From contig JAKSIK010000001.1 in NCBI GenBank assembly GCA_024398835.1, positions 1-64,000 of the forward strand: 64,000 nt of DNA. The letters run 5' to 3'. The notes beneath the pieces are model-generated. The model worked only from the letters and a program-made list of their open reading frames with translations, was not told the origin of the DNA and made no database searches. The DNA comes from Fibrobacter sp. (lineage in GTDB: Bacteria; Fibrobacterota; Fibrobacteria; Fibrobacterales; Fibrobacteraceae). This document shows positions 7,870 to 17,810 of this stretch, piece by piece. The translations under genes were made by a program, and so were the position numbers. Every line of letters begins with the position of its first letter. The first letter of the stretch is position 1.

Positions 7870-10530
7870 ATGAATAAAAGAAAATTCGGTTTCAGAGAAT
7901 TCGTCATTCTCATTGTTATCGCACTTTCGGTTTGGACCGTATGGCCTTCCATCCAGGTTCACACTAAAAAGGGTGAAGCCAAGCAGGCCTTCCTGAAGGA
8001 AAATCCGAAACTGGCTGCCAAGTCCATCAATTTCGGCTTGGATCTGGCTGGTGGTACCAGCATTACCCTCCAAATCGATAAGTCTGGCCTTGGCCCCAAG
8101 GACGACGTGAAGGATATCCAGGCTCAGTCTCTGGAAATTGTCCGTAACCGTGTGGACCAGTACGGTCTTTCCGAACCTCAGATTTCTCCCAGCGGTGACG
8201 ACCGCATCGTGGTTGAACTGGCAGGTGTGGACGACTCTACCGCAAAGGCTCTCGTAGGTTCTACCGCAAAGCTGGAATTCAAGATTTTGGCCGAAGCTGA
8301 GAAGTTTACCCAGGTGGTGACCCTCATTGACCAGTATTTGACCCGCCAGACCACGGACGTGGCTGCTGTGGCCGATACCGCCGCCAAGGATAGCGCTGTT
8401 GCTGATAGTTCTGCTAAGGATTCCGCCGTGGCTGCCGCTCCGAAGGATTCCGTCCAGATGAGCGATGAAGAGCTCTTGGGTGGTAAGGTCGCTGAAGCTG
8501 CCGAGGCTAAGGACTCTGCCAGTGAAACTGCCGCGGAAGCTGCTCCTGAAGCTGCCATTGGTCAGGCTCTCTCTGCCTACTACCTCTCCTTCGGTAACGG
8601 TGGCTTTATCTCCGAAGACAATGTGGAAGTGGTAAAGCGCCTCCTTGCTTTGGAAGGTGTCCAGAAGCTCATTCCTCGTGACGTTGCCTTTGCCTTTGGT
8701 AGTGGTCTCGAACCCGTCCAGCGCGATTCCAAGATTAAGGCCAAGCGCCTCTATCTCCTGAAGCGCCGTGCTGAAATGGGCGGTGATGACATTGTGGATG
8801 CTCAGCCCCATCGTGTAAGTGACGGTGTGAGCGCTGGCGAAGTGGCCGTTTCCCTCCGCTTTGGCGGTATCGGCCCCAAGAAGTTCTCTGCAGTAACGGC
8901 TGCCAACATCGGCAAGCAGATGGCCATCGTTCTTGATAACCAGGTCATCAGCGCTCCAGTGATTCGCGACCGTATCCCGAATGGTGAAGCTCAGATTACT
9001 GGCCTTGACGATATGGCGGAAGCCAACCGCCTGGCTGTGGTGCTTCGCGCTGGCGCCTTGAAGGCCCCGATGAACATCATTGAAAGCCGTAACGTGGGTG
9101 CAACCCTCGGTGAAGAAAACATCGTCCAGGGCTTCGGTTCTGGCGCCATCGGTCTTCTCATCTGCTTGGTGTTCATGGCTGCCTACTACCGCTTGGGTGG
9201 TTTGATTGCTAGCTTCGGCATGGCTTTGAACGCCTTGGTGACCGCCGCTGTGATGTCTGTGTTCAACGCCACCTTGACGCTCCCTGGTATCGCAGGTTTC
9301 ATCTTGGTGATTGGTATGTCGCTCGACGCCAACGTGATTATCTATGAACGTATTCGTGAAGAATTGAAGGCTGGCCTCACTGCTCGTGCTGCTGTGGCCA
9401 AGGGTTACTCTCGCGCCTTCAGTGCAATTCTCGACTCCAACTTGACGACTGTGCTTACCGGTCTTATCCTCTATAAGATTGGTACGGGCTCTGTGAAGGG
9501 TTTCGGTCTTACTCTGACCATCGGTATTCTTACCTCCCTTTTCTGCGCCATCACGGTTTCTCGCGCTATCTTCGATTGGAAGCTTGCAAAGCGCGATGCG
9601 ACCCAGCTCAGCATCGGTAACGGTTTCAAGTGGCTCAACGAAGCAAACCTCCCGATTATTCCGAATCGTCGCAAGTTCGGTGTCGTCTCTGTGATTCTCA
9701 TCGTGGCAAGTATCGCTTGCGTCGCTGTGAAGGGCTTCGATTTCAGTATCGACTTCACGGGTGGTCAGGTCTACACCGTGCAGTATCAGGACGATGCCAA
9801 GCACGAACGCGACTTGAGCGGTGCCTTGTCTGCCGCTGGCATCAATGGTGCCAAGGTTCGTACCTTGGGCGGTACTTCCGCCAACTCCTACCAGATTAGC
9901 GTCAAGACTTCTGACAATGCCGCCGCCTTCCAGCTGGCTATGGCTCAGGCCTTCGAAAAGGCTAACCAGAAGTGTGAAATCGTGGCTCAGGATACGGTTG
10001 GCCCGACCATCGGTAAGGAACTCCGCATCAACGCTATCATCTCTGTGATTCTCGCCTGGCTTGGCATTGCACTCTACGTGTGGTTCCGGTTCGGTAAGCT
10101 TGGTCTTGGCTTCGGCGTGTCCGCAGTGCTTGGCCTTATTCACGATACCATCATCACCTTGGGATTCATCTCCGCCTTCAGTCTTTCTTTCGATGGCGCC
10201 TTGATTGCTTCCCTCCTCACCATGATTGGTTACTCTGTGAACGATACCATCGTGAACTTCGACCGCATTCGTGAAAACACCAAGTTGTTCGGTTCTGCAA
10301 ACTTCGAGCAGACCATCAACAACTCTTTGAACCAGTGCTTCAGCCGTACCATGATTACCTCTCTCACCACCTTGTTCGTGTGCGTGATCCTCTCTGTGAA
10401 GGGTGGTTCCTCCATTCGCGACTTCGGTCTGGTGCAGTGCTTCGGTATCCTCATCGGTACCTACTCCTCTGTGTGCGTTTGCGCCCCCATCGTTCTGTGG
10501 TGGTCTAAGCGCTTCAAGAGCGGCGTTTAA
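7870..10530 (+). CDS. secDF: Fused protein-export membrane protein SecDF
   Basis: 886 residues from the ATG at 7870, chosen because AAGGGA sits 7 nt upstream; an in-frame ATG at 7849 has no such site. SecD half: TM1, the FGLDLAGGTSITLQ segment, periplasmic P1 domain, then five TM helices with DANVIIYERIREEL. SecF half: TM near 605, the FSIDFTGGQVYTVQY segment, DTVGPTIGKELR, then five TM with SVNDTIVNFDRIRE. It uses the proton gradient to pull secreted proteins from SecYEG. An unusual Ala-rich insert (about residues 160-235) with repeated AKDSA motifs interrupts the P1 region. The gene shows strong codon bias, suggesting high expression. YajC is not adjacent. Confidence 0.95.
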   Translation: MNKRKFGFREFVILIVIALSVWTVWPSIQVHTKKGEAKQAFLKENPKLAAKSINFGLDLAGGTSITLQIDKSGLGPKDDVKDIQAQSLEIVRNRVDQYGLSEPQISPSGDDRIVVELAGVDDSTAKALVGSTAKLEFKILAEAEKFTQVVTLIDQYLTRQTTDVAAVADTAAKDSAVADSSAKDSAVAAAPKDSVQMSDEELLGGKVAEAAEAKDSASETAAEAAPEAAIGQALSAYYLSFGNGGFISEDNVEVVKRLLALEGVQKLIPRDVAFAFGSGLEPVQRDSKIKAKRLYLLKRRAEMGGDDIVDAQPHRVSDGVSAGEVAVSLRFGGIGPKKFSAVTAANIGKQMAIVLDNQVISAPVIRDRIPNGEAQITGLDDMAEANRLAVVLRAGALKAPMNIIESRNVGATLGEENIVQGFGSGAIGLLICLVFMAAYYRLGGLIASFGMALNALVTAAVMSVFNATLTLPGIAGFILVIGMSLDANVIIYERIREELKAGLTARAAVAKGYSRAFSAILDSNLTTVLTGLILYKIGTGSVKGFGLTLTIGILTSLFCAITVSRAIFDWKLAKRDATQLSIGNGFKWLNEANLPIIPNRRKFGVVSVILIVASIACVAVKGFDFSIDFTGGQVYTVQYQDDAKHERDLSGALSAAGINGAKVRTLGGTSANSYQISVKTSDNAAAFQLAMAQAFEKANQKCEIVAQDTVGPTIGKELRINAIISVILAWLGIALYVWFRFGKLGLGFGVSAVLGLIHDTIITLGFISAFSLSFDGALIASLLTMIGYSVNDTIVNFDRIRENTKLFGSANFEQTINNSLNQCFSRTMITSLTTLFVCVILSVKGGSSIRDFGLVQCFGILIGTYSSVCVCAPIVLWWSKRFKSGV

Positions 10531-10558
10531 TCCGCTGTAACAAGTATTAAGTAAGATT

Positions 10559-10586
10559 GCCCGGGCTTTACAGCTCGGGCTTTTTT
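10559..10586 (+). terminator. Rho-independent terminator of secDF
   Basis: 8-bp stem GCCCGGGC/GCTCGGGC (one G-T pair) with a TTTACA loop and a T6 run. The T-run merges with the TTTTTTGCTACATT promoter-like string for corA. Confidence 0.9.
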
Positions 10587-10594
10587 GCTACATT
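10586..10594 (+). promoter_or_regulatory. Extended -10 promoter of corA
   Basis: TGC followed by TACATT at 10589-10594, directly after the secDF terminator. The predicted leader to the ATG at 10624 is about 23 nt. Confidence 0.4.
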
Positions 10595-10623
10595 TCGTCC
10601 ACATTCGATCAAGGGGGCTTTTT

Positions 10624-11559
10624 ATGCTCAAAAAGTATTACAAAATCGAATCAGGGCGTCTTGGTCTCGCCCCGAATGAAGAAGCCGCAGACATCGTTGT
10701 CATGGGTTCCCTTAGCCAGGAACAACGAAGCGTGCTGGTGAAAGAGTATGAGATAACGGAACATACTATCGCCTCTGCATTTGACTCTGACGAGCTTTCT
10801 CGTATCGAGTATGACGATGATTTTACCACCATCGTGTTCAAGAAGCCCAAGAACTATTCCGCCGAGGCGAACTTTCAGTTCCGCGTGGAATCCTTTGGCA
10901 TTTTCATCTTCAAGGACTGGGTACTGCTCCTGACGGACTCCGACATCCCGGTGCAAGATGAGAAGCGCTTCTCCAAGATTGATAGCCTCAACACCTTTGT
11001 TCTGAAAGTGCTGGGTTACGCCATCAACCACTTCAATGAGCATTTGAAAATCATCAACCGCATCAACGATGATTTGGAACAGCGCCTCAATACCTCCATG
11101 GAGAACAAGTACCTCCTGAGCATGTTCAGCTTGAACAAGGGCTTGATTTACTACGTGAGCGCTTTGAACAGTAACGATACGCTTTTGAAGAAGTTACAGT
11201 TGGGTAGAAGCCTGAACTGGACAGAGGCGGAGCGTGAGTTGCTGGAAGACCTGCAGATTGAAAATGGACAGAGCCTGCAGCAAGCTAACATCTACGCCAA
11301 CATTTTGACATCCATGATGGATGCGCGGGCAAGCGTGATTAACAACAACGTGAACGCCCTCATGAAGAATTTGACCATCGTGACGATTTCCATATCGCTC
11401 CCGACGTTCTTCGCCAGTTTGTTCGGCATGAACGTGAAGCTGCCTTTTGGTATGAATGGTGATGCGATGGTGGGGTCGCCTGCGGCCTTTTGGGGAATCA
11501 TCGCCGTCTGCTTCTTAAGCGTGCTGGTATTCCTCTGCTTCTGGATGCGAAAGCGGTAA
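10624..11559 (+). CDS. corA: CorA family divalent-metal (Mg2+/Co2+) transporter
   Basis: 311 residues from the ATG at 10624, supported by AAGGGGG 6 nt upstream. The soluble N-terminal alpha/beta domain is followed by long helices (about 140-250) and two C-terminal membrane helices. The signature Gly-Met-Asn is present in LFGMNVKLPFGMNG at about residue 268, between TM1 and the outer loop. It forms a pentameric inner-membrane channel for Mg2+ and related ions. Short basic end MRKR. Stands alone between secDF and a repeat-filled gap. No Mg-sensing leader is visible; the leader is too short for one. Confidence 0.92.
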   Translation: MLKKYYKIESGRLGLAPNEEAADIVVMGSLSQEQRSVLVKEYEITEHTIASAFDSDELSRIEYDDDFTTIVFKKPKNYSAEANFQFRVESFGIFIFKDWVLLLTDSDIPVQDEKRFSKIDSLNTFVLKVLGYAINHFNEHLKIINRINDDLEQRLNTSMENKYLLSMFSLNKGLIYYVSALNSNDTLLKKLQLGRSLNWTEAERELLEDLQIENGQSLQQANIYANILTSMMDARASVINNNVNALMKNLTIVTISISLPTFFASLFGMNVKLPFGMNGDAMVGSPAAFWGIIAVCFLSVLVFLCFWMRKR

Positions 11560-11793
11560 TAATGCATAATGCGGAATGCATAATGCAGAATTAAGAATTA
11601 TGCCGGGAGAGAAAAATCTCTGTCTGCAGTTAATTTTGCATTAGTGTTTCGCACTCATTTTGACTTCGGCTCGGCAGTGTGCCTGCAAGCAGTCACATTG
11701 CCCTCGCCTCGACAAAATTCAGCATTCATAATTCAGTATTGAAAATTTTTGTCCGCAATTAATTCTGCATTCTGCATTCATAATTCAGCATTA
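11560..11793. repeat. Intergenic repeat cluster between corA and the polyprenyl synthase gene
   Basis: No gene is seen. It starts with AATGCATAATGCGGAATGCATAATG strings, carries the inverted copy of dispersed repeat A at 11632-11725, and ends with ATTCTGCATTCTGCATTCATAATTC strings. A hairpin GAGA-GAAAAA-TCTC is near 11608. It separates two convergent genes and has no clear T-rich terminator. Confidence 0.6.
11632..11725 (-). repeat. Dispersed repeat family A, copy 2 (inverted)
   Basis: Reverse complement of the element at 6236-6334: right arm at 11632-11674, 28-nt variable centre at 11675-11702, left arm at 11703-11725. On its own strand the centre holds GTGACTGC-TT-GCAGGCAC, an 8-bp stem with one mismatch, in the same register as the stem of copy 1. 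Confidence 0.8.
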
Positions 11794-12804
11794 TTAATTC
11801 CCTCTGTCGCTCATGGAAGCGAACATCGCGACGAGTTCTTCGGTAAAATTGCTCTTGGGGAATTTGTTTGCAATTTCAAGGGCCTTCTCCAAGTGTTCCT
11901 GCGCTTCGGCCTTCGCCTTCTCAAAAGAACCTTTTACCTTCAATTTCTCGATGATGATTTCGGGAATGCCTTCTTGTGCGGCCTTCTTGACTAAGCCTTC
12001 CATCTCGCTGCGTTCCGCTGCATTGCAGTTTTCGAAGTAGTATAACAGCGGAAGGGTGATGAGTCCGTTGGAAAGGTCTGTGAACTTGGCCTTGTCCATG
12101 TTGTTGGAACCATAGCCGTAATCCAGCAGGTCGTCGATAATCTGAAAGGCGATTCCAAAGTGAGTGCCCATCTTGGCGCATTCATCCACCATGGCATCGT
12201 CAAAGCCGGCGAGAATACCGCCAATGCGAGCGGCAGCATCAATGAGGGCTGCAGTTTTCCCATCGATGATTTCGTTGTAGCTGCCGCGAGAAAGTCCCAT
12301 GTCGCCGCTGTGGTCAAGCTCCATGATTTCGCCTACAATCAGTTTGTCGGCAGCGTCGGAGATAATGACGGGCACATTGCGGGCGGTTTCATCAATGACG
12401 CAGCGCATGGCCTGAGAAAGCACGTAATCGCCAATGAGGACGGCGACTTGGGTGCCCCATTCCTTGTGGGCGGTAATCTGCCCGCGGCGCATTTCCGTGC
12501 CGTCGATGATGTCGTCGTGCACGAGGCTTGCAAGATGCAGAAGTTCTACGCTGGCGCAGGCATGGGCGACGCGGTTCGCGTCGGGCGCCTTTGTGCCGCA
12601 GTTTGCCACCAGGCAGAGCATGGTGGAGCGGATGCGCTTCCCTTTGCGACCAAAGAGAGAAATCAAACGGTCAGAAATGCCCTTAGGTGCGGACTTCGCT
12701 ACATCCATGATGACATTTTCAGAAAGAGCCAACTGGTCTTTCACTAGTTCTCGCGCCTGGGCGAGAACTGTCTTGAAATCGTCTTTAGTGCTGGCCATGA
12801 CCAT
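11794..12804 (-). CDS. Polyprenyl diphosphate synthase (trans-prenyltransferase)
   Basis: 336 residues. It condenses isopentenyl diphosphate units onto an allylic primer to make long all-trans chains, here most likely the menaquinone side chain. Both aspartate motifs are present: the first, HDDIIDG, at about 96-102 followed by RRG, and the second, QIIDDLLDY, at about 221-229. The GKTAAL motif is at 182-187. Length fits octaprenyl/heptaprenyl synthases rather than the shorter farnesyl type, but chain length cannot be read directly. Start lies 6 nt after the gyrB stop, without a Shine-Dalgarno, so translational coupling is likely; an ATG two codons later is an alternative. Last gene of the ctpA-mlaE-dciA-gyrB run. 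Confidence 0.9.
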   Translation of the reverse strand: MVMASTKDDFKTVLAQARELVKDQLALSENVIMDVAKSAPKGISDRLISLFGRKGKRIRSTMLCLVANCGTKAPDANRVAHACASVELLHLASLVHDDIIDGTEMRRGQITAHKEWGTQVAVLIGDYVLSQAMRCVIDETARNVPVIISDAADKLIVGEIMELDHSGDMGLSRGSYNEIIDGKTAALIDAAARIGGILAGFDDAMVDECAKMGTHFGIAFQIIDDLLDYGYGSNNMDKAKFTDLSNGLITLPLLYYFENCNAAERSEMEGLVKKAAQEGIPEIIIEKLKVKGSFEKAKAEAQEHLEKALEIANKFPKSNFTEELVAMFASMSDRGN

Positions 12805-12810
12805 GGAAAA

Positions 12811-14769
<1,959 letters not shown>

Positions 14770-14794
14770 CTAAAACAATCTTAAAATAGCCTTT

Positions 14795-15118
14795 CTACAC
14801 GAACCGGATGGAACGCAAAAAAGGCTTCCCCAAAAGGGAATTACACTTGTCAATAATAGCATTTTTTTGCAGGAACAATTCGCTTTTCCAGGTGGAACTG
14901 GAGGCCTTTAGCACTAGGGTTCGCTGCTCGATTTTCTCCACCTTTACATGGGGTAAAATTGTGCTCCCCACCACCTCGGAAAACCGCTCCGAAATCACCT
15001 TGAAATTCATGTCTTCGGTGATGTGATTCTTGTCCAGCACCCGCTCGATGAGGATGCTGATATCCATCGCTTTCCCGCCCGTGACCGCAGGGCTTCTGCG
15101 CTTGCCGTTCTCTGCCAT
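14795..15118 (-). CDS. dciA: DUF721 / DciA-like helicase-loading protein
   Basis: 107 residues. DciA proteins help load the replicative helicase DnaB in bacteria that lack DnaC/DnaI. The C-terminal DUF721 region carries the family pattern: a VVG...PHVKVEKIEQRTLVL strand pair, then SSTWKSELFLQKNAIIDKCN, then IRFV at the end. A short basic N-terminus (residues 1-16) precedes it. It starts 5 nt after the mlaE stop and is 43 nt upstream of gyrB, the usual gene neighbourhood of DciA. Function is from family and context. Confidence 0.82.
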   Translation of the reverse strand: MAENGKRRSPAVTGGKAMDISILIERVLDKNHITEDMNFKVISERFSEVVGSTILPHVKVEKIEQRTLVLKASSSTWKSELFLQKNAIIDKCNSLLGKPFLRSIRFV

Positions 15119-15123
15119 CTTTA

Positions 15124-15897
15124 TTAGACCAGGAGCAATTTGGAGAGGGTGAAACCGCCAATGAGGATGCTGGTCATGCCGGCCACCACCGTAGCCTTTG
15201 TGGCCTTGCCCACGCCTTCTGCACCGCTGGTGGTGTAGTAGCCAAAGAAGCAGGCGTAACTAGCGATAAAGTAACCGTAGAGGGTGGCCTTGATAAGGCC
15301 TACAATCAAGTCCCAGTTGTGGTAGAACATTCGCACGCCGTAGAAGAATACGGCCCAGGAAACTTCCTTGTACAGGTGGGCCACTTCATAACCGCCTACG
15401 ATACCGATGAAGATACTGATGACGGTAAGGGTAGGGATCATGATGACGGTGGCGATGAGTCGCGGGGCCAGCAGGAATTTGAAGGGATTGAGGCCTAGAA
15501 CCTTGTAGGCGTCCAACTGCTCTGTCACTGCCATGGTTCCCAGTTCGGAGCACATGGAGGCGCCAATACGTCCGGCCAACACCATTGCGGTGAGGATGGG
15601 GCAGAGTTCCACCATGACGGATTTACCTACGGCCATGCCCACGAACATCATGGGAATCATATCGCCAAACTGGTAGGCCAATTGCCAACTCATGATGGCG
15701 CCTGTAGCCATGGAGGCGGCAAACACCACAGGAATACTGGTGACACCCACCCGCTGCATCTGTTCCACGGTGGTGTGCAGGTTCAGGAATGCTCCGGGAA
15801 TGTTCTTGAAAAGTTCCCAGACGAACTTGAAGTAGTTCACGACAGTGCGGAAGAACCTCCGGACAAAATGTCCGAGAGAATCCGCGATGCTGTTCAT
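15124..15897 (-). CDS. mlaE: MlaE/YrbE-type ABC permease (phospholipid transport)
   Basis: 257 residues from ATG 15897; a GTG at 15909 is an alternative start just after the ctpA stop. Five to six membrane helices; the MlaE pattern is clear in VELCPILTAMVLAGRIGASMCSELGTMAVTEQLDA, then NPFKFLLAPRLIA. MlaE permeases move phospholipids between the inner and outer membrane together with an MlaF ATPase and an MCE-domain MlaD. Neither partner is adjacent here, which is unusual since mlaFED genes mostly cluster. It sits between ctpA and dciA-gyrB with gaps of a few bases, so it is co-transcribed with them. Confidence 0.9.
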   Translation of the reverse strand: MNSIADSLGHFVRRFFRTVVNYFKFVWELFKNIPGAFLNLHTTVEQMQRVGVTSIPVVFAASMATGAIMSWQLAYQFGDMIPMMFVGMAVGKSVMVELCPILTAMVLAGRIGASMCSELGTMAVTEQLDAYKVLGLNPFKFLLAPRLIATVIMIPTLTVISIFIGIVGGYEVAHLYKEVSWAVFFYGVRMFYHNWDLIVGLIKATLYGYFIASYACFFGYYTTSGAEGVGKATKATVVAGMTSILIGGFTLSKLLLV

Positions 15898-15911
15898 GAT
15901 TCTAATCACGA

Positions 15912-17714
15912 TTACTTCTTCGCCTTCTTGTCCTTGGCGGCCTTCTTTTCGGGCTGCTTCTTATCTGGAGTGCTCATGGCCTTTTTGAAGAGGTTCATGT
16001 CGCTTAGGTACTTGATGGCTTCGTTCAACTGCTTGTCTCGCTTCATGGCGAAAGCCGTACTGACGGAATCGTTCACCATGGCGCTCAAAAGTTCCCGCTT
16101 GATGCCGTCCTTGATGTAATCTTTGTTCTCATCAAATTGGGCATCGCGGTTGTCTTCCAGAGTCTTCCGCATTTCGGAGAGGCGCTTTGCCAGGGCAGAA
16201 TCGCTTACCGTCTTTGCGCTATCACCCATATAGTTTTGCTCGCGGATGATGCTCTTTTCTAGTTGGTCTACGCCGACCAGAGCGTTGCTCTTGATTTTTG
16301 TGAAGTTGGTGTCTTTCAGGCAGAAGTCGCGGAACTGCTGGTACAAGCTATCCGGTACTTCCCAGTCGGGAGTCATCTGCACGCCGGCCTTGTCCAAATC
16401 CGGACGGATCTTTACGGCGAACTTGAAGAACATAGCCATCCGTTCCTGCACCTGAATCACCCAAGGCATGGGGTCCAGTTCCACATCCACGTCCGGCGTG
16501 ATGCCGCCGCCGCCGAATACCATGCGGCCATTGTGGGTGTAGAATGTATCGCGGGCAACGGTGTCCTTCTTCGCGGAATCGGCGGCGGCTTCTTCGCCAG
16601 CTTCTTCCGCCTCATATTCTTCTTCCTGCAGTTTGAGGCCCTTGATGCCATTCTCCGGCTTGTTGATGCAACGGCCGAAGGGGAGGTAATAGAAGGCGGT
16701 GGTGAGCTTCAATGCATTCCCCTGATTGTCCAGCGGGAAGATGGTCTGCACGGAACCTTTACCGAAGGAGGTCTTCCCTACGATGAGGGCGCGGTCCCAG
16801 TCCTGCAAGGCGCCGGAGACGATTTCTGCGGCGCTGGCGGAACCCTGGTTCACGAGAACAATCATGGGAACGTCATCGCCAACAGTGCCATCCTTGCGGG
16901 CGTGGCTCTCCGTTTTCTGGGTGCGGCCGCGCGTGCTTACGATAACATTGCCGCGCTTGAGGAAGAGTTCGCTAATGTCGATGGCCTGGTTCAGAAGTCC
17001 ACCGGGGTTGTAGCGCATATCCAGAATGAGTTTCTTCATGCCCTGCTTCTTCAAGCCGCGAATGGCATTTTCCACATCACTCAAAGTCTTGTCAGAGAAG
17101 GTGGCGAGCTTGATGTAGCCAATATCTTTGGAGACCATGCCGTAGTAGGGCACTGCATGCACGATGATTTCTGCGCGGGTGATGGTGTAGTCCGTCAGCT
17201 CAGGCACGCCTTCGCGCTCGATGGAGATGGTGACGTCCGTTCCAATTTTACCGCGGAGTTTGCTCACGGCATCATCCAGCGAAAGGCCTTTGGTGTCCTT
17301 GCCTTCAATTTTCCGAATCTTATCGCCGGCGCGGATGCCAAGCTTGAAGGCAGGCGTTCCGCTCAGCGGGGAAATCACGGTGAGGATGTTGTCGCGGAGG
17401 CTGATGGTGATGCCCACGCCGCCGAACTTACCTTCCATGGAAACTTTCAGGCCTTCGTAATCCTTAGGCGTAAACACCGTGGTGTGCGGGTCCAGAATGT
17501 TCCGGATGCCACCGAGGGCAGCGTCCGTCAGCTCCGTGGGGTTCACGTCTTCCACATACTTGCGGTTCACTTCAGAAAGGACTTTGTTCAACCGGGAAAC
17601 TTCGTCGTAGAAGTCGCCGGGAGGGTCTTGCTTGTCGGCGGCAGCGTTTGCAAGGCAAACAGCCGAAAGGGCCGCCACAAAAAGAGTGCGGAAATTCAGG
17701 ATATTAAACATCAT
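15912..17714 (-). CDS. Carboxy-terminal processing protease (S41, CtpA/Prc family)
   Basis: 600 residues from ATG 17714. Signal peptide (MMFNILNFRTLFVAALSAVCLANAAA), a short N-terminal helical part, a PDZ domain (about 90-175, GVGITISLRDNILTVISP ... GIRAGDKI), then the S41 core with the Ser-Lys dyad: Ser in GSASAAEIVSG (about 294) and Lys in GKTSFGKGSVQ (about 319). A C-terminal helical extension ends in a lysine-rich tail. It cleaves periplasmic or lipoprotein substrates at the C-terminus. The ATG has TATCTT exactly 6 nt upstream and no ribosome site, so the mRNA may be leaderless; a TTG at 17729 is less likely because GGGAG lies only 3 nt before it. First gene of the ctpA-mlaE-dciA-gyrB-prenyl synthase run. 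Confidence 0.92.
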   Translation of the reverse strand: MMFNILNFRTLFVAALSAVCLANAAADKQDPPGDFYDEVSRLNKVLSEVNRKYVEDVNPTELTDAALGGIRNILDPHTTVFTPKDYEGLKVSMEGKFGGVGITISLRDNILTVISPLSGTPAFKLGIRAGDKIRKIEGKDTKGLSLDDAVSKLRGKIGTDVTISIEREGVPELTDYTITRAEIIVHAVPYYGMVSKDIGYIKLATFSDKTLSDVENAIRGLKKQGMKKLILDMRYNPGGLLNQAIDISELFLKRGNVIVSTRGRTQKTESHARKDGTVGDDVPMIVLVNQGSASAAEIVSGALQDWDRALIVGKTSFGKGSVQTIFPLDNQGNALKLTTAFYYLPFGRCINKPENGIKGLKLQEEEYEAEEAGEEAAADSAKKDTVARDTFYTHNGRMVFGGGGITPDVDVELDPMPWVIQVQERMAMFFKFAVKIRPDLDKAGVQMTPDWEVPDSLYQQFRDFCLKDTNFTKIKSNALVGVDQLEKSIIREQNYMGDSAKTVSDSALAKRLSEMRKTLEDNRDAQFDENKDYIKDGIKRELLSAMVNDSVSTAFAMKRDKQLNEAIKYLSDMNLFKKAMSTPDKKQPEKKAAKDKKAKK

Positions 17715-17720
17715 ATTGCA

Positions 17721-17726
17721 AAGATA
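17721..17726 (-). promoter_or_regulatory. -10-like box of ctpA, leaderless spacing
   Basis: TATCTT, then TGCAAT, then ATG (17714) on the minus strand. No ribosome-binding site is at a usable distance from the ATG. Confidence 0.4.
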
Positions 17727-17760
17727 CAATTTCTCCCATGTGAGGCGGAATACAAACGGA

Positions 17761-17788
17761 AAAAACCGGCCCCGAAAGGCCGGTTTTT
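17761..17788 (-). terminator. Rho-independent terminator of the sigma-factor gene
   Basis: 11-bp stem AAAAACCGGCC/GGCCGGTTTTT with loop CCGAAA. It lies 22 nt after the sigma-factor stop on the minus strand and could work on both strands. Confidence 0.9.
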
Positions 17789-17810
17789 AATATAAGAGAG
17801 AGAAGAAAAC

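Noticed and set aside
7864..10143. A 759-codon open frame antisense to secDF
   Set aside because: It lies wholly opposite a strongly biased, well-recognised gene; its translation has no domain, is rich in His/Thr/Glu as expected from reading biased codons backwards, and no start context is seen.
17715..17729. TTG at 17729 as the ctpA start
   Set aside because: The GGGAG is only 3 nt from it, too close, while ATG 17714 fits the leaderless spacing and a cleaner signal peptide.
16263..17795. A 510-codon open frame antisense to ctpA
   Set aside because: Same reason: it mirrors a real S41 protease with signal peptide and active site; no domain in the antisense product.
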